From Undaria pinnatifida (Eukaryota > Sar > Phaeophyceae > Laminariales > Alariaceae): DNA of 64,000 bases. The first letter of the stretch is position 1; every line of letters begins with the position of its first letter. Shown piece by piece: positions 12,656 through 23,199 of the stretch. The position numbers and the translations under genes are program-made. The stretch spans positions 1,882,001 through 1,946,000 of the forward strand of contig JABAKD010000017.1 in NCBI GenBank assembly GCA_012845835.1. The letters are read 5' to 3'. Under the pieces are notes generated by a model. The model had not been told where the DNA came from and made no database searches. It saw only the letters and a list, made by a program, of their open reading frames with translations.

Positions 12656-12920
12656 ACATTTTTTCTCTATTTTTTGGCGGTCACGATGATGGTTATCGAG
12701 TTGGATCTTATTGTGCAGGATGGAGAACCCTAACTCCGCACAAGGGAAAATATCGCATCACGTAATTGGAATATGGTAAGGCACCCACGAGGCAGTTACA
12801 CAGCAATATCTATTGCTGGCCACACCAGAAAACAAAGTAAAACCTATTAGCGTTGTCGTCCATAAGCACGAAAGTAGCCACAAGGTGTCAAAGTCCGTCT
12901 TACGAGCGGCTCTTGAAAGG

Positions 12921-13024
12921 ATGTAGTTCACCATCCATGCGACTTGCCGAACACCTTACGGCGCTTCGCGCTTGTTGCAAGCAATGTCTTCCTGGTTGGT
13001 AAAAACCTGACGTACTCCGTCCCG
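12921..13024. repeat. dispersed repeat P (copy 1)
   Basis: About 100 bp that recur in diverged form at 61073-61178. Shared words include CTTCGCGCTTG, GCAATG/GCTATG and GTACTCCGTC/GTGCTCCGTC. On the minus strand both copies keep a frame with QARS.VRCSASR...ELHP, so the repeat may once have been coding. I do not recognise the family. Confidence 0.5.
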
Positions 13025-13194
13025 GCATAGTAGGGATGCTAGGGTATGTGGTCATACAACTACGGCCATGCACATATTGGGTACACCCCCCCCTGTTCCG
13101 GGCGCTGGTTCCACTCACTTGGCATCCATCCACCGATGAAGATCCGCTAGGTGTGCCCCGCCTTCGGGCCCCCGCCGTATACATCGCCCCGAGC

Positions 13195-13611
13195 TTACCC
13201 GACGTCCTTGTTACCCTTATCCTTGTTGAGAGAAACCCATCGATCTATGCTGTTGGACGATGGTTCTTTCCCCTTGGCTTTGCCCTTGAAGGTGAAAAGG
13301 GGCGGCAGCTCCCCCCCGCCCGTCCTGACAGCCGGCACGGCGGTTGTGTGTAGCTTCTCCTTGCCGCCTGCCGTGACGCCGGTCTCTTTTTCCTCGATTT
13401 TCTGCAAGATTACGGGAATAGGGACAAAACCAAGCGGGGAAACTAAGTAAGGGAGTGGGCGTGTTCGATCGGGGTATGCGCCGCACCGTACGTACCGGTA
13501 GAAAAACAGCCGCCACAGCTGTGGGTGGGCCACTAGTACACTCTTCTCAATACCGATACTTGTATTACGTACTGGAAATTGGGTGTGCTTCTTCTGCAGG
13601 ATGTTGATCAT
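13195..13611 (-). pseudogene. probable upstream part of a pogo-like transposase
   Basis: The minus-strand frame contains GGKEKLHTTAVPAVRTGGGE followed by LPPLFTFKGKAKGK. A 'G.EK.R.TV......G..LPP..IFKGK' block is the usual neighbourhood of the first half of pogo/Tigger DDE domains. It sits in the same orientation and 0.6 kb upstream of the C-terminal segment at 11842-12607. The first catalytic Asp and the helix-turn-helix domain are not recognisable, and the intervening 0.6 kb is disrupted by stops. Assignment rests on this one block plus context. Confidence 0.45.
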
Positions 13612-14196
13612 TGGCCACCAACAAACCGAAAGCGCTGCCTGTTTCTAGTTTTTGGTCTGAGGGGCGTGACCGAAACACCGATCCGAAAATATTCTATTAT
13701 GTAAGCTCGATGTAAGCTACCATACCTCGCGCGCGTGAAAAAAAAGAATCAAAAGGCGGGTGTAATGGAACATTATTTTAGCCATATATATAATATTGCC
13801 TCTTGACCGGTGACGAGTTGGGGAATGTTACTAATGTCGATCGTCCCCTTGTGTCCTTAGGACACTGCTGTGCACACGAATGTGTACCTTAGCTGGGAAC
13901 GACGGGTTGTGTATGTGCTTTTTGGTGGCCCAGCTCGAACCGTGAAACACTAGTGTCCATTAGAAAATTTCGATTGTATCGCACCTAGCCCAAATTTCGC
14001 AAAACACGTGATGTGTCAGTTCAACCAATTTCGTTGATACCCCGATCCTCAGCACCTCAACGTGGCAAGCTGCGTGGTATGGTCGGTACGTACCTGTAGT
14101 TCGCGCTAGTCTGACGTTATACGGTGCTCGCGCATTGGCATTTCTGGCCGCGGTACCAGTGAGTTTTCGCAGGCGTTTCTGTTCGTCCGTGAAATA
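13612..14196. other. no recognisable gene
   Basis: AT-biased in part (poly-A run near 13738, AT repeat near 13783). No coding or structured repeat signal seen. Confidence 0.5.
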
Positions 14197-14610
14197 TTAT
14201 AAAAAATTAAAATACACTCCAGCTGTGAGATCGAATATTTTGTCGAAGCTCATCTTTGCAAGCTGTGTGTGATACTCCGATCGTGCGTATCACGGGTTGT
14301 GTGTCCTCATTAAGGATATAGGTCGGCGACTCGCCTTGCATCTACAGTGTAGCTATCAGGGTCAACAGGGTGATGTCAGGCAGTCTGTGCGCGGAAACTG
14401 TAAAACCCGTTTCTGAGGGGGACAAAATCTGACAGCTGTGGAAGGAAATGCATCAGTTTATCAAGTGAATCCTGTAAGTCGAATATCCGGTGAGGGGAGG
14501 GCGGAGTTTTTAAGGACGTGGGGGCCTGGTTTTGATCAAAAGTGGGGCGGGAGGGGGGGGAGGGGGAGGGGACGGGTGGGACAGGTCAATTTGTGCGTGG
14601 AAACTATATG
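14197..14610 (+). repeat. dispersed repeat family A (copy A2), with G-rich core
   Basis: Forward copy beginning near TATAAAAAATTAAAATACAC and running through TGTGAGATCGAATATTTTGT, GTCGGCGACTCGCCTTGCA and GAGGGGGACAAAATCTGACA, then into the G-rich block around 14545-14575 and the 'GTGCGTGGAAACTATA' sub-block. It has the same order of parts as the copies at 38955 and, reversed, at 1629 and 31070. Confidence 0.8.
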
Positions 14611-14819
14611 ATACTGCGATTCTGCCGGTACACGGTACGTATGGTACGGCAAATACACCTTGTGAGTATCGATATACCGGTACTGGTGCAAATATTTGCG
14701 GGGGGAAATTGGTCAATGTGTTTTCGCTTTATCGGGGAAACGGAATTTCCAAGGTTGTGTTCTGTAGGGTACGCACAAACCATACCCGGGGTATTTACCC
14801 CGGGCATTACCCTACAAGG

Positions 14820-15215
14820 AACTTATGCGCGTTCTGTAGGACATTCATACCCGTGCCCGGAACTTCTGGAAGTTCTGTACGACATTCATACCCGTACCCG
14901 GAACTTCTGGAAGTTCTGTACGCCAGTGTCACAAATACCCGGCGTACGGGTACATCATTTTTATAACTTGTGTGAGTTCTGTACGCCCGTGCCACAATAC
15001 TAATACCCGGAACTTCTGTGAGTTCTGTAACACTTCTGTACCGTACCCGGAATTTCTGTACCCTCTGTAAGATCCCCATGCCCTAGCCCAGAACTTCTGT
15101 AAGTTCGGTAAGATCGCCATACCCTAACCCGGAACTTTTGTGACTTCTGTAAGACTGTGGCACAATACCCGGTGTACGGGTATACCTTTGTTACCATACC
15201 CGGGGAGCCCACATG
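14820..15215. repeat. minisatellite, unit about 40-46 bp (block 1)
   Basis: Degenerate tandem units built from TTCTGTAAGACATTCATACC followed by CGTACCCGGAACTTCTG. Successive units differ by substitutions and small indels, and the first two units (14837-14922) are nearly identical. There are no unique spacers and the units are not uniform, so this is not a CRISPR-type array. Confidence 0.75.
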
Positions 15216-15403
15216 CATTAATTCAGGTTTAATGACCCAAAGAGTGTATTATACATTTTATTATGATGTCATATCTTGTCGCGTCAGTGAAACATACCGA
15301 ACATCGTTTTTTTTTACAGCTGTATGTAGCAGTACGTATCGTATATGTTAGTAACGGTTCATGTTTATTTCGTTTTTCACCCGTGGACACGAATCTTTGT
15401 ACA

Positions 15404-15475
15404 AATGAAAATACACCCCATCCAGCTGTGAGATCGAGGGTTTTGTCGAAATTCATATTTGCAAGCTGTGGTGTT
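15404..15475 (+). repeat. fragment of repeat A (5' end only, copy A3)
   Basis: ATGAAAATACACCCCATCCA is followed by GCTGTGAGATCGAGGGTTTT and TTGCAAGCTGTG, the first 70 bp of repeat A. It has the same orientation as A2, about 1.2 kb downstream of it. Confidence 0.7.
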
Positions 15476-16034
15476 GGATACATTATTATATTAACGAAGG
15501 ACGCTTACTTTCTTTCAAGTCGAAAGTATTCATTTTATATTAACCGAATGGAATTCGATTCGATTTGGTGAAAACATACGATTTTGGCTCCTATATGGAA
15601 ACCACGTGTGTGTGGCGTATTGTCAACGTTTTTCCGTTCGGAATAATTCATAGATCTGCCGTGACGGCGATGCAGCTACCATCGGCGTCTTGAACTATCC
15701 TCTGTGTTCTCAGTAGTTTCGTTACTTTGTCGCGGATCGAGCTGTGGTGGCAGATATGGGATTGCGACCGCCATTATTTGTTTCGAAGCGCCACAGCCGG
15801 GGTACGCTATTGTATCGCCGTAGTATCGCCGTGAGCGCGGCTGTTGCCCCGCTCGCCTCTCATTGAGGTTCACGATTTGTCGCCTCTCTCATTGATTGGT
15901 GGTTTTGTCGATAATTCATAGGTACGACAGATTGCCTCGGGGACATTGGCCCAGTGATGGCACGCCATCCATGCAAGTTGGATTAAATCCTCAACTTCAA
16001 ATCGAATTCCCCCCCGAGGGGGTGTGCATTTACC

Positions 16035-16480
16035 CGGTATCACCCGTGTACCCGTACCTTCAGTAAGTGCTGTAGAGCATTCATACCCGTACCCGGAACT
16101 TCTGTAAGCTCTGTAAGCCCGGGCTACAATACCCGAAACTTCTGGAAGTTCTGTAAGACACTCATACCCGTACCCGAACTTCTGTCAGTTCTGTAGGACT
16201 TTCATACCCGTATCCGAAACTTCTGTGAGTTATGAACACCCCGTGCCACAATACCCGGCGTACGAAATCTTCGATCTCACAGCTGGAGTGTATTTTCATT
16301 TTTTATAATACCCGGGGTACAGGTACAGCACCTTTTGTGCCCGCCCGGAACTTTTGTGAGTTCTGTACGCCCGTGCCACGATACCCGAAACTTCTGGAAG
16401 TTCTGTAACACTTCCATACCCGTACCCGAAACTTCTGGAAGTTCTGTAAGACTCACATACCCTTACCCGGAATCCACAAA
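16035..16480. repeat. minisatellite (block 2), same unit as 14820-15215
   Basis: Units again follow 'TTCATACCCGTACCCGGAAC' then 'TTCTGTAAGTTCTGTAAG'. The block is interrupted at 16263-16310 by a reversed end of repeat A. Confidence 0.7.
16263..16310 (-). repeat. fragment of repeat A (5' end only, copy A4)
   Basis: GAAATCTTCGATCTCACAGC followed by TGGAGTGTATTTTCATTTTT is the reversed terminal segment of repeat A. It is inserted cleanly in the minisatellite. Confidence 0.7.
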
Positions 16481-16510
16481 CCCTGCAGAGCATAACCTTG
16501 GAAATTTGTA

Positions 16511-17649
16511 CCCAGCGCTATGTACGAGTGTCGATACGTTTCTTAGGAACGTGAGAATGCAACCGATCGAATTGCGGTTGAAATAATAAAGTACCGGCAA
16601 CAGATTTTTTTTTCGTTTTCGGAGTTACCGGTTATACCTGTGCTACCACCGACCTTACAGCGGTATGCTATATGATGCAGACGCGACTTGCAAAGAGTTA
16701 GTTCGACGAAAATGTTTTCTAACAGCAGTTGCCGCCGTGGCAGGGTATGTATGCCTGGAGGTGACATAAAAGCTATGTCCATGCACGATGGAACAAACTG
16801 GACAACATCAGTCAAGCCACAAATACACCGAAATCAAGTCACATGTCAGACATATCCATCTGTTACTAAAGGCTCAAACTACGACCCCTCAGCAATTCGG
16901 GTGGAGGGGCCAGCCCTAGTATCTACCAGGTATTCAATAGTGTATTACAGAACAATGATACCTGGATAATATTTTTTCGAGCACGCATTGCGCATGATCC
17001 TATACTGGCGTACCCTGTTGAACGCACGAGGTACAAACCATGGCTGCATACTCCATACTGGCATCCTGCCATGTCATTTTTTATCCCCGCTCGTGCGGCC
17101 ATTGCAGCTCAGGTTGTTGCGGCGATACGTGCAACAGCCGTTTGAGGCGGGTGAACAAAATGAGCCCGCCCCGTGCATCCGACTGTGGCATTATTAGCTA
17201 TCCCACTAGACTACTGTATCGAAAACAGCTTTAATCGTTTACGTCATTACGCGTGCCTACTCCATAAACACAAATCACTTTGTTCTTAGCGGCTCGTACG
17301 ACTAGCCTAAAGCCGGCATGCATCAAGGCAAAGTTAACGTTACAACTAACCAAAGCAGGCTGCCTGTCTAGGGGTAGAAACTGACAGCAGGCGAACATGC
17401 ACAGCACGACTAGCTCGCAGCAGGTGGGCTCTCAGCGCGTCCGCAACTGAGATGACGTACGCACGGCACCGCGGTAACCCCCTCGTTTTCCGTTATGACA
17501 GCAAACGTGAGCACACCTCCGAGCAGGGTCAGACATTGGCAGCATCCTCACAGGAAGACCAGGAAACGGAAGGAGGGGGAAAGACTCAGCTCTGCCTGCC
17601 TGTTGCTGTTGTTTGTTGCTGCTACTGCTGCTCTATTGCGGACGTATGA
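16511..17649. other. no recognisable gene
   Basis: Short open frames only. GCAAAGAGTTAGTTCGACGA near 16690 may be a very diverged remnant of repeat A (reversed). Otherwise I see nothing structured. Confidence 0.45.
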
Positions 17650-17966
17650 CTGTTGATGTTGTTGTTGCTGTTGTTCTCACATTAACTCGCATATTCAAGT
17701 CCGTGGTCACAGGACAGGCTCCAGTCACTCTGGAGTGGAGGAATGCCCATGAAGAAAAAAAAAACACAAACCAAAGCAAAAGTGGTACACGCAAATACCA
17801 CAGCTGGCGCAACTCATGACTCCGCCAGAAATGTACAAAACGTGGAATCGGAAGTCAGCCTACGATGTGCCAGGCCCATACTGGTACATACCTCGCACTA
17901 CTCGCGCCTGAAAATACCGACTACACCGGTTGCCACCCAGAAAATATTACCAGGTATATATTACAC
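17650..17966 (+). repeat. direct repeat K, left copy
   Basis: About 310 bp that recur in the same orientation at 20468-20790. Shared blocks include TTGTTCTCACATTAACTCGC, CCGTGGTCACAGGACA, GTCAGCCTACGATGTGCCAG and CATACTGGTACATACCTCGC. The pair flanks a 2.5-kb block of nested elements. They could be long terminal repeats of a ruined element, but the LINE between them argues against a simple LTR retrotransposon. Confidence 0.7.
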
Positions 17967-18010
17967 GTGGTACCTATCACTACCCATACCCACATCAGAC
18001 TCGAGTCAAT

Positions 18011-18196
18011 TGGAAAAAAAAGAAGAAAAGAAAAGACAGGAAAGACAGGAACATAGAAAAAAAACGGGAAAGGAAAGGAAAACAATAAAAACTAAAAGAA
18101 TGAAAAGAAGATGAAGCAAGGAAAGGAAAGGAAAACAAGAAAAATTAAAAGAATGAAAAGAAGAGGAAGCAAGGAAAGGAAGGGACAAAAAAACAT
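18011..18196 (+). repeat. purine-rich tract with a tandem doublet
   Basis: Almost pure A/G sequence. Two adjacent units of 53-60 bp share GAAAGGAAAGGAAAACAA and AAAAGAATGAAAAGAAGA and end AAGCAAG (about 18061-18120 and 18121-18173). Confidence 0.75.
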
Positions 18197-18210
18197 CATA
18201 CTAGCAAACC

Positions 18211-18450
18211 TTTTTTTCGTTTTTTGGACACTTCTACTTTCCAGCTTCTGGACAAGCCGTGGTCACAGGTGTCGTCCCTTCTGCCCCCCCGTTCCTGCCT
18301 TCAATTTTTATCGCGCATGGGGTTCAGCAATCCCACTGGTCATCGAGTTTTCATCGAGTCTGGCTGACTCGCGCTCTTGCGCTTTCCGCAAGTCAATTTG
18401 TGCACAAGAAAAAGTGCCCACGAAGTTACACGAGTATACACTCGGGGGGA
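18211..18450 (+). repeat. inverted repeat arm I, left
   Basis: About 230 bp (CTTCTACTTTCCAGCTTCTG ... GTCAATTTGTGCACAAGA) present in reverse complement at 19385-19612. The right copy interrupts a LINE reading frame, so this unit behaves as a short mobile sequence with two copies in opposite orientation. It contains no gene. Confidence 0.7.
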
Positions 18451-18707
18451 TTCGCATTCACGAAACTGACCTAAGCTAGGCTCGAAGATAACCTGATACG
18501 CCACCGGGGCGACCGAACACCCTATGAAATGCCTAAAGACGGCGTAGGGCTCGTAGAGGGTATCAGGTGCATCAATGGCACCGGGGGAACACGCAACAAG
18601 GCGAAGATATCAGGGCGGCGTTACGTTAACTTGTGACCGGCAGTGGAATGCCCACAAGCTTCGAGATGATTATGGCCAGACCCAGACCGCAGTCTCTTGG
18701 GCAGGAC

Positions 18708-18994
18708 GCCCCCCTCCCCCCCTTCCCGCCACGCCCCCCCCCTCCCCCCTTCCCCGCTTTCCCTGTTACCCCTCCCCCCCTTCCCCCATCCCTCCTCCTC
18801 CTCTCCCTCCTCCCCCACTCCCCCCCCACCCCCTCCCCCCCACCCCCTGCCCCCCACCCCCTCCCACCAAACCCCTCCCCCCCACCCCCTCCCCTCTACC
18901 CTCTCCCCCCCACCCCATCCCACCCACCCCCTCCCCCCCACCTCCTCCCCCCCACCCCCTTCCCCCCACCCCTTCCCCCCCACCCCCTCCCCCC
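18708..18994 (+). repeat. low-complexity C-rich tract
   Basis: About 290 bp built from CCCCCCACCCCCTCC-like units, with essentially no G. Proline-rich (this strand) and glycine-rich (other strand) open frames crossing it are compositional. It lies directly beyond the 3' end of the LINE relic read on the minus strand. Confidence 0.9.
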
Positions 18995-18996
18995 GG

Positions 18997-19384
18997 CAGC
19001 ATAAATATGCCCACCTTAGATGGCGCTGCCACGGCCTTTGCGTGTCGCTCTGCAGCTCTGCATCCCTCCGTAAAACGTCATTTCCGCATGTGAATGACTC
19101 TACTCTCTCCTCTATGAAACCATCTACCAGCCTTCTTGTGCACCCTTTCACCACCCTTCGAAGTTTATTCCAAAGGCCGACATTTCCTCCATCAGGTGCA
19201 CCATCCTGTCCCTCTCTTGCTCCCCTAAGTAGCCCTTGCTCCCAGCAAGCTCCCCAAACATCGTCCTTTGTGGCAGACGCTCCTCCTCCATACGTTTTAC
19301 GAATTCCGCAAACAATGTATTCGCTTCCGCACTATCGCCTCTATGCCCTCGGAAGCTCTCTCGGCAAGCGCGCCGGCGTACGAC
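18997..19384 (-). pseudogene. 3' end of a non-LTR retrotransposon (LINE) ORF2, second part
   Basis: On the minus strand, ERASEGIEAIVRKR is followed, after a one-base shift, by LFAEFVKRMEEERLPQ, RTMFGELAGSKGYLGEQERD and EMSAFGINFEGW. The 'F.G.V.RM...RLPK..MFGEL.GGKG..G.QE.DWM' block is the conserved C-terminal region of a widespread class of LINE-type reverse transcriptase polyproteins. It continues the relic at 19613-20010. Frameshifts and lost residues show it is dead. Confidence 0.75.
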
Positions 19385-19612
19385 AGGAGCCGAGTGCAAA
19401 GTCGTACAAATTTGTAGGGGCTTTGTCTTGTGCACAAATTGATTTGCGGAAAGCGCGAGCGCGTGAGGTAGCAGCACTCGATGAAAAATCAACGAGCAGT
19501 GGGATTGCTGAACCCTATGCGCGATATAAATTGAAGGCAAAAACAGGGGGGGGAGAAGGGACGACACCTGCGATCACGGCTTTTCCAGAAGCTAGAACGT
19601 AAAAGTGTGAAA
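19385..19612 (-). repeat. inverted repeat arm I, right, inserted in the LINE
   Basis: Reverse-complement partner of 18211-18450. The LINE frame is readable on both sides (RKRDDHTL before it, ASEGIEAIVRKR after it) and is interrupted by this segment, so this copy arrived after the LINE. It has no TIR or target duplication that I can read. Confidence 0.65.
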
Positions 19613-20010
19613 AAAAGGGTGTGGTCGTCGCGCTTCCGTTTCCGTTATCCGAGGCATCGGAGGAGCATGGAGTGGTGAACCCGTCGTAGCCTGTTGTCAT
19701 AGTCCGTCTTGCTCGGGCTCTACGTCATACAACCGTAGAGTAGTATCTCGATTACCTCGGCTTTCAGCAACCGCACCTTCAACCGTAAGCGCACACCCGG
19801 GCGGTCGCAGATGTCCATCTTGTACCGCTGGAAGCACGCCCAGGCCCTCTGAAGACGCGTTATCTCGATGCTGAGGTCTCTGTTCGCGCTGATGGCCCCG
19901 CCCAAGTACACAAACTCGATCGTTTGCTTGTATACCTGGCCGGCTGCATTGTTTCTGTAGCTCACTGCTACTCGACTGTGGTACGCGGTGCGCGTATGTG
20001 TCATTTGCGA
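19613..20010 (-). pseudogene. 3' end of a LINE ORF2, first part (reverse transcriptase C-terminus)
   Basis: The minus-strand frame contains AAGQVYKQTIEFVYLGGAIS, then RAWACFQRYKMDI, LRLKVRLLKAEVIEILLYGC, and after a stop RRVHHSMLLRCLG and RKRDDHTL. The 'F.YLGG.IS....L..EI..R...A...F.......LR.K..L.......LLYG...W' pattern is the segment just after the palm domain of LINE reverse transcriptases. The upstream catalytic part (YADD box) is missing, as expected for 5'-truncated LINE insertions. Confidence 0.8.
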
Positions 20011-20044
20011 TGTGCGCTTATCAATGTATCGACTCTAACCTAAG

Positions 20045-20467
20045 CCTGATTCCAACACGGACCCAAAACGGGCCAGAAATGAGAGAAAAACTCGGCTGAT
20101 GCCCTTTTCATTATTTTCATACTATCGCTTTGGTCTGCGGTCCACCACCTGGCCCTCGGCCAACGAGAGAGTAAGCCACCCTCGAAGATTCCGCGCGGCG
20201 ATATCGTCACGTCTGGAGCTGGCGTAGCCTTCTGGCAGAGCAACACTTACGAGTGGTAGGCCGTTCGCGTCTAAAAGATAAGGACCCCTCCTAAGGACCC
20301 CTCCTGGTGGGATCGAAGTACGGTCGTGCATTGAACGCACTCCGTAATACTAACAACAACCGTAACCCTAGCCGGGACTCCAACCTCGACCCAACGCGGC
20401 TGCTTCTCGACATTTTTTTTGCTATTCCGATCTGCGGACCGCCATATAGCCCTCGGCCAATGAGAGG
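20045..20467 (+). repeat. diverged tandem doublet (about 325-bp spacing)
   Basis: The segments at about 20045-20170 and 20370-20467 share 'ATTCCAACACGGACCCAAAA'/'ACTCCAACCTCGACCCAACG', 'TCTGCGGTCC' and 'GCCCTCGGCCAACGAGAG'. They lie between the LINE 5' break and repeat K. Confidence 0.55.
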
Positions 20468-20790
20468 GTTGTTGTTGTTGTTGTTCTCACATAAGCTCGC
20501 ATATTCAAGTTCGTGGTCACAGGACATTATCCAGACACTCTGGAGTAGAAAAATACCCCAGGCAAGAAAACTCAAACCTAAACTGGTACGAGTACACGCA
20601 TAGTCTATATAATGGCTGACGCAGTTCATGCCTCCGCCAGAAATATATGAAAAAAAAAGTGAAATCGGGAGTCAGCCTACGATGTGCGAGGTCCATACTG
20701 GTACATACGTCTCACTACTCGCGCCTGAAAAATACGACTACGTACACCGCTCGCCACTCAGAAAAGACTACCACGTATAAATTACACGCA
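20468..20790 (+). repeat. direct repeat K, right copy
   Basis: Same-orientation copy of 17650-17966: TTGTTGTTCTCACATAAGCT, TTCGTGGTCACAGGACA, GTCAGCCTACGATGTGCGAG and CATACTGGTACATACGTCTC. The two copies have diverged by scattered substitutions and small indels. Confidence 0.7.
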
Positions 20791-22072
20791 AAACCTACTG
20801 TCAAAGATGCGGGAGGCCAGATTTATTAGATCTGCTGGACTCGTATACATAGTGGGGGAATCCCAAAAGTGACGTTCTGTGCCAGCCCATTAGACTATAA
20901 TACCGGCACTGTTCGAGGCACCAGTACTATTGGGAATAAACTTGACTGGTGTAAACACTACTATATATGGAGAGTTCCAGTCGTGCCAAGCGATGTTACT
21001 GTCGTTGCTGCTATTCAACCGGCACTGGAGAGTAAAGAAAGAGCCGGTACTTTGACGTCAATAACAACAAATTAAAAATAAATGCAGTCTTCACATACAA
21101 CGCTAGACGGCACCACAGGAAGAAAAATGAACACTGGGAAGGAGGCAAGGCCCTGCTCGGCGCTGCTGCCGTGCCTGCCTTCGTGCCTGCCGCTGTTACT
21201 GATTCTCTAACTGTTGCGCTCCTGTGTGTGTAACTTTGTCTGTGGCTCTGATGTGGCCTGCCTGTCTTTTTTGTGTGTTCTGCGATTTCCGGTATCTGTT
21301 CGTAGTTTATCTACTCTACATGATGGCTCTCAATAGGGTCGGTATGCGCCTGCCCAATATGCCAGCGTCATGTAGGACCCCGGCACTATTGGAATGCAGT
21401 TGCCAAAAATGCTGTAGTTCCTATCATTGGGAGTTCACGTTGGGTCTAGCGATTTTACCCGCGTTATGGAGAGCGGTGGTAATATGCAACCGACACTATA
21501 GACTCGCACTCTGCTTAGCATTGTACCTGTTGTATGAGTATGTAAATATTTGTCAGTGTTTTGCCGTAAATGAGTCGCCATGTTTTCAACGGGTTTTTCG
21601 TCTCCTTTTCATTTTGTTTGGGGACATTCGCAGCATCACACGCTGGCTGGTGTTTTTTTCTCTCCCCAGGCTGCTTTGTTTGCGGCTACACATAGTTTTA
21701 TGACATGATAGATATCCAAGTGCGTTCCCGCTCCATGGCGATAACGAATTGCGTGCCCTGCATGTGGTTGATTGTATTTTGCGGCACTGGTTTCCCGCTG
21801 CTGCTGCTGCTGTTGCCTGCTTGTGACAGGAACTGCTGTACGTGCGCGGTGCTACTTTATCGCTTTCTTTATTTCACCAGCTGTTGTTATACAGAGCTAT
21901 TTTTATTTATGTGTAGCCACCGTTTTTAAGTCAGATCCCGAGCTCTATCAGGTAAGCTTTTTTCGCGAAAAAAATACGAAACGTTTACATACCAGTGCGC
22001 GGGTATTCCGTCAGGTTGATCAGGAGATCTCGTTTCTTGAATCGCCCTCGTTGTAGTGTTTATACCACAACG
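20791..22072. other. no recognisable gene
   Basis: The longest frame (21224-21703, 159 codons) is rich in Cys/Leu and aromatic residues without family resemblance. I do not call it a gene. Confidence 0.45.
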
Positions 22073-22074
22073 GA

Positions 22075-22200
22075 GGAAGACCTTGTTCTTATTTCTATTC
22101 AACTTGTCGATGACAATTTTACTGGACACAACTGCGTGGAGGGAGAACTTGTTCTTATTACTATTCAACCTGCCGTTGACCAATTTATTCAACACAAAAG
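22075..22200 (+). repeat. tandem doublet with 66-bp period
   Basis: CCTTGTTCTTATTTCTATTC (22081) and ACTTGTTCTTATTACTATTC (22147) are 66 bp apart, and similarity continues through CAACTTGTCGATGACAATTT / CAACCTGCCGTTGACCAATT. In frame they would encode LVLISIQLVDDNF and LVLITIQPAVDQF. The open frame is short and otherwise unsupported. Confidence 0.6.
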
Positions 22201-22414
22201 TTCGCATCGTTTGGTCCAGCGCGGTGCCCCTTGTCGGAAACCTCTGCTGACTGTAGGCTACCCAGGCAAATTACAAGCTTCCGCGATCGGAAACTTGTTC
22301 GTATGTAAATGTAACAACTATTGAGCACGGGGTTTAAGCATGGCGTAGCTTTGATTCCAGCATCTACCAGGTACACATTTAGACTGTTATTTTATAGTAA
22401 AATGTTTCAAGGAC

Positions 22415-22485
22415 GTCAGCCGTGAGTTCGACGAATTTCGGGTCAATAGACTACTCATCTTTTGCAAGCTGCGTTGTTGGTACTT
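22415..22485 (+). repeat. possible diverged remnant of repeat A
   Basis: 'CAGCCGTGAGTTCGACGAAT' and 'CATCTTTTGCAAGCTGCGTTG' resemble the first 100 bp of repeat A with many substitutions and an indel. Nothing beyond these blocks matches. Confidence 0.35.
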
Positions 22486-23199
22486 GTAATATACTATATG
22501 GGTGACTTTTTTCATAATGGGAGGGGTCATATTGTTCGGTTAAAAGACACATATATAATTTGTTCCTGCCAAAACGCTACTATGTTTGCCGCCGGCCCTG
22601 CAAAGCTTCCGTGCCCAGTTCCTACATCAGCAGCATGTCATACACCCTCGTCGTCGCAACAGTGGCACTATCTGCGTTTATATGAGTTTAGCCGCATTGT
22701 GGTGAATTGTTGTGCAGGCAAGCACGTGCCATCTTGCCACACACATGTGCTTTCGGATCGAAAAACAACCCCTGAATGCAGCGCCGAAGTAGTACGACCG
22801 CACATATATTCTTTTAGTCGCTTTGCTGTCGCCAAATAACGCGGTGGTTCATCAAACGGTCCTTGAGCACCCTGCAACCGACGACCCGTTCAAGAGCGCC
22901 CCGGCGGGGATTCATACCCACCACTTGCGTTCCGCTCTATTTTGTATATTTCTTGATGCCTCGTTTGTCGTCATTCAAACAGCCGCCGGGTAGTCGGTAC
23001 CCTCCATGACTTGTGGCTATTCTTGGACGTACATTTTCTCTTTGCTATCGTACGACGTCTCTTGAACGCTCTCTTCACAAGTAGTCCACTGGTTTTACTT
23101 GTAGTGGTGTTATCGATGCTACTGCTGATGGTGCAGGTGGTCCTCCAGCAGTACGCACTGCTGGTTTTCGTCCTGAGCAACGATCGACCTGCTCCGATC

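Larger units (their letters stand above)
14740..16510. repeat. composite element with inverted ends around two minisatellite blocks
   Basis: The left end reads GGAATTTCCAAGGTTGTGTT and CTGTAGGGT. The right end reads ACCCTGCAGAGCATAACCTT and GGAAATTTG, an imperfect inverted repeat of about 28 bp. Between them lie two minisatellite blocks, fragments of repeat A in both orientations and unique sequence. Whether the whole 1.77 kb is one mobile unit or an accretion of insertions cannot be decided from one copy. Confidence 0.4.

Noticed and set aside
14820-16480. CRISPR-like array of 40-46-bp units
   Set aside because: Units are directly adjacent and degenerate with no unique spacers. The context is eukaryotic.
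18697-19602. 301-codon proline-rich frame on the plus strand and glycine-rich frames on the minus strand
   Set aside because: They arise from the C-rich low-complexity tract and then run antisense through the LINE relic.
21224-21703. 159-codon hydrophobic frame as a membrane protein gene
   Set aside because: No family resemblance, Cys/Leu-rich by composition, no supporting splice or repeat context.
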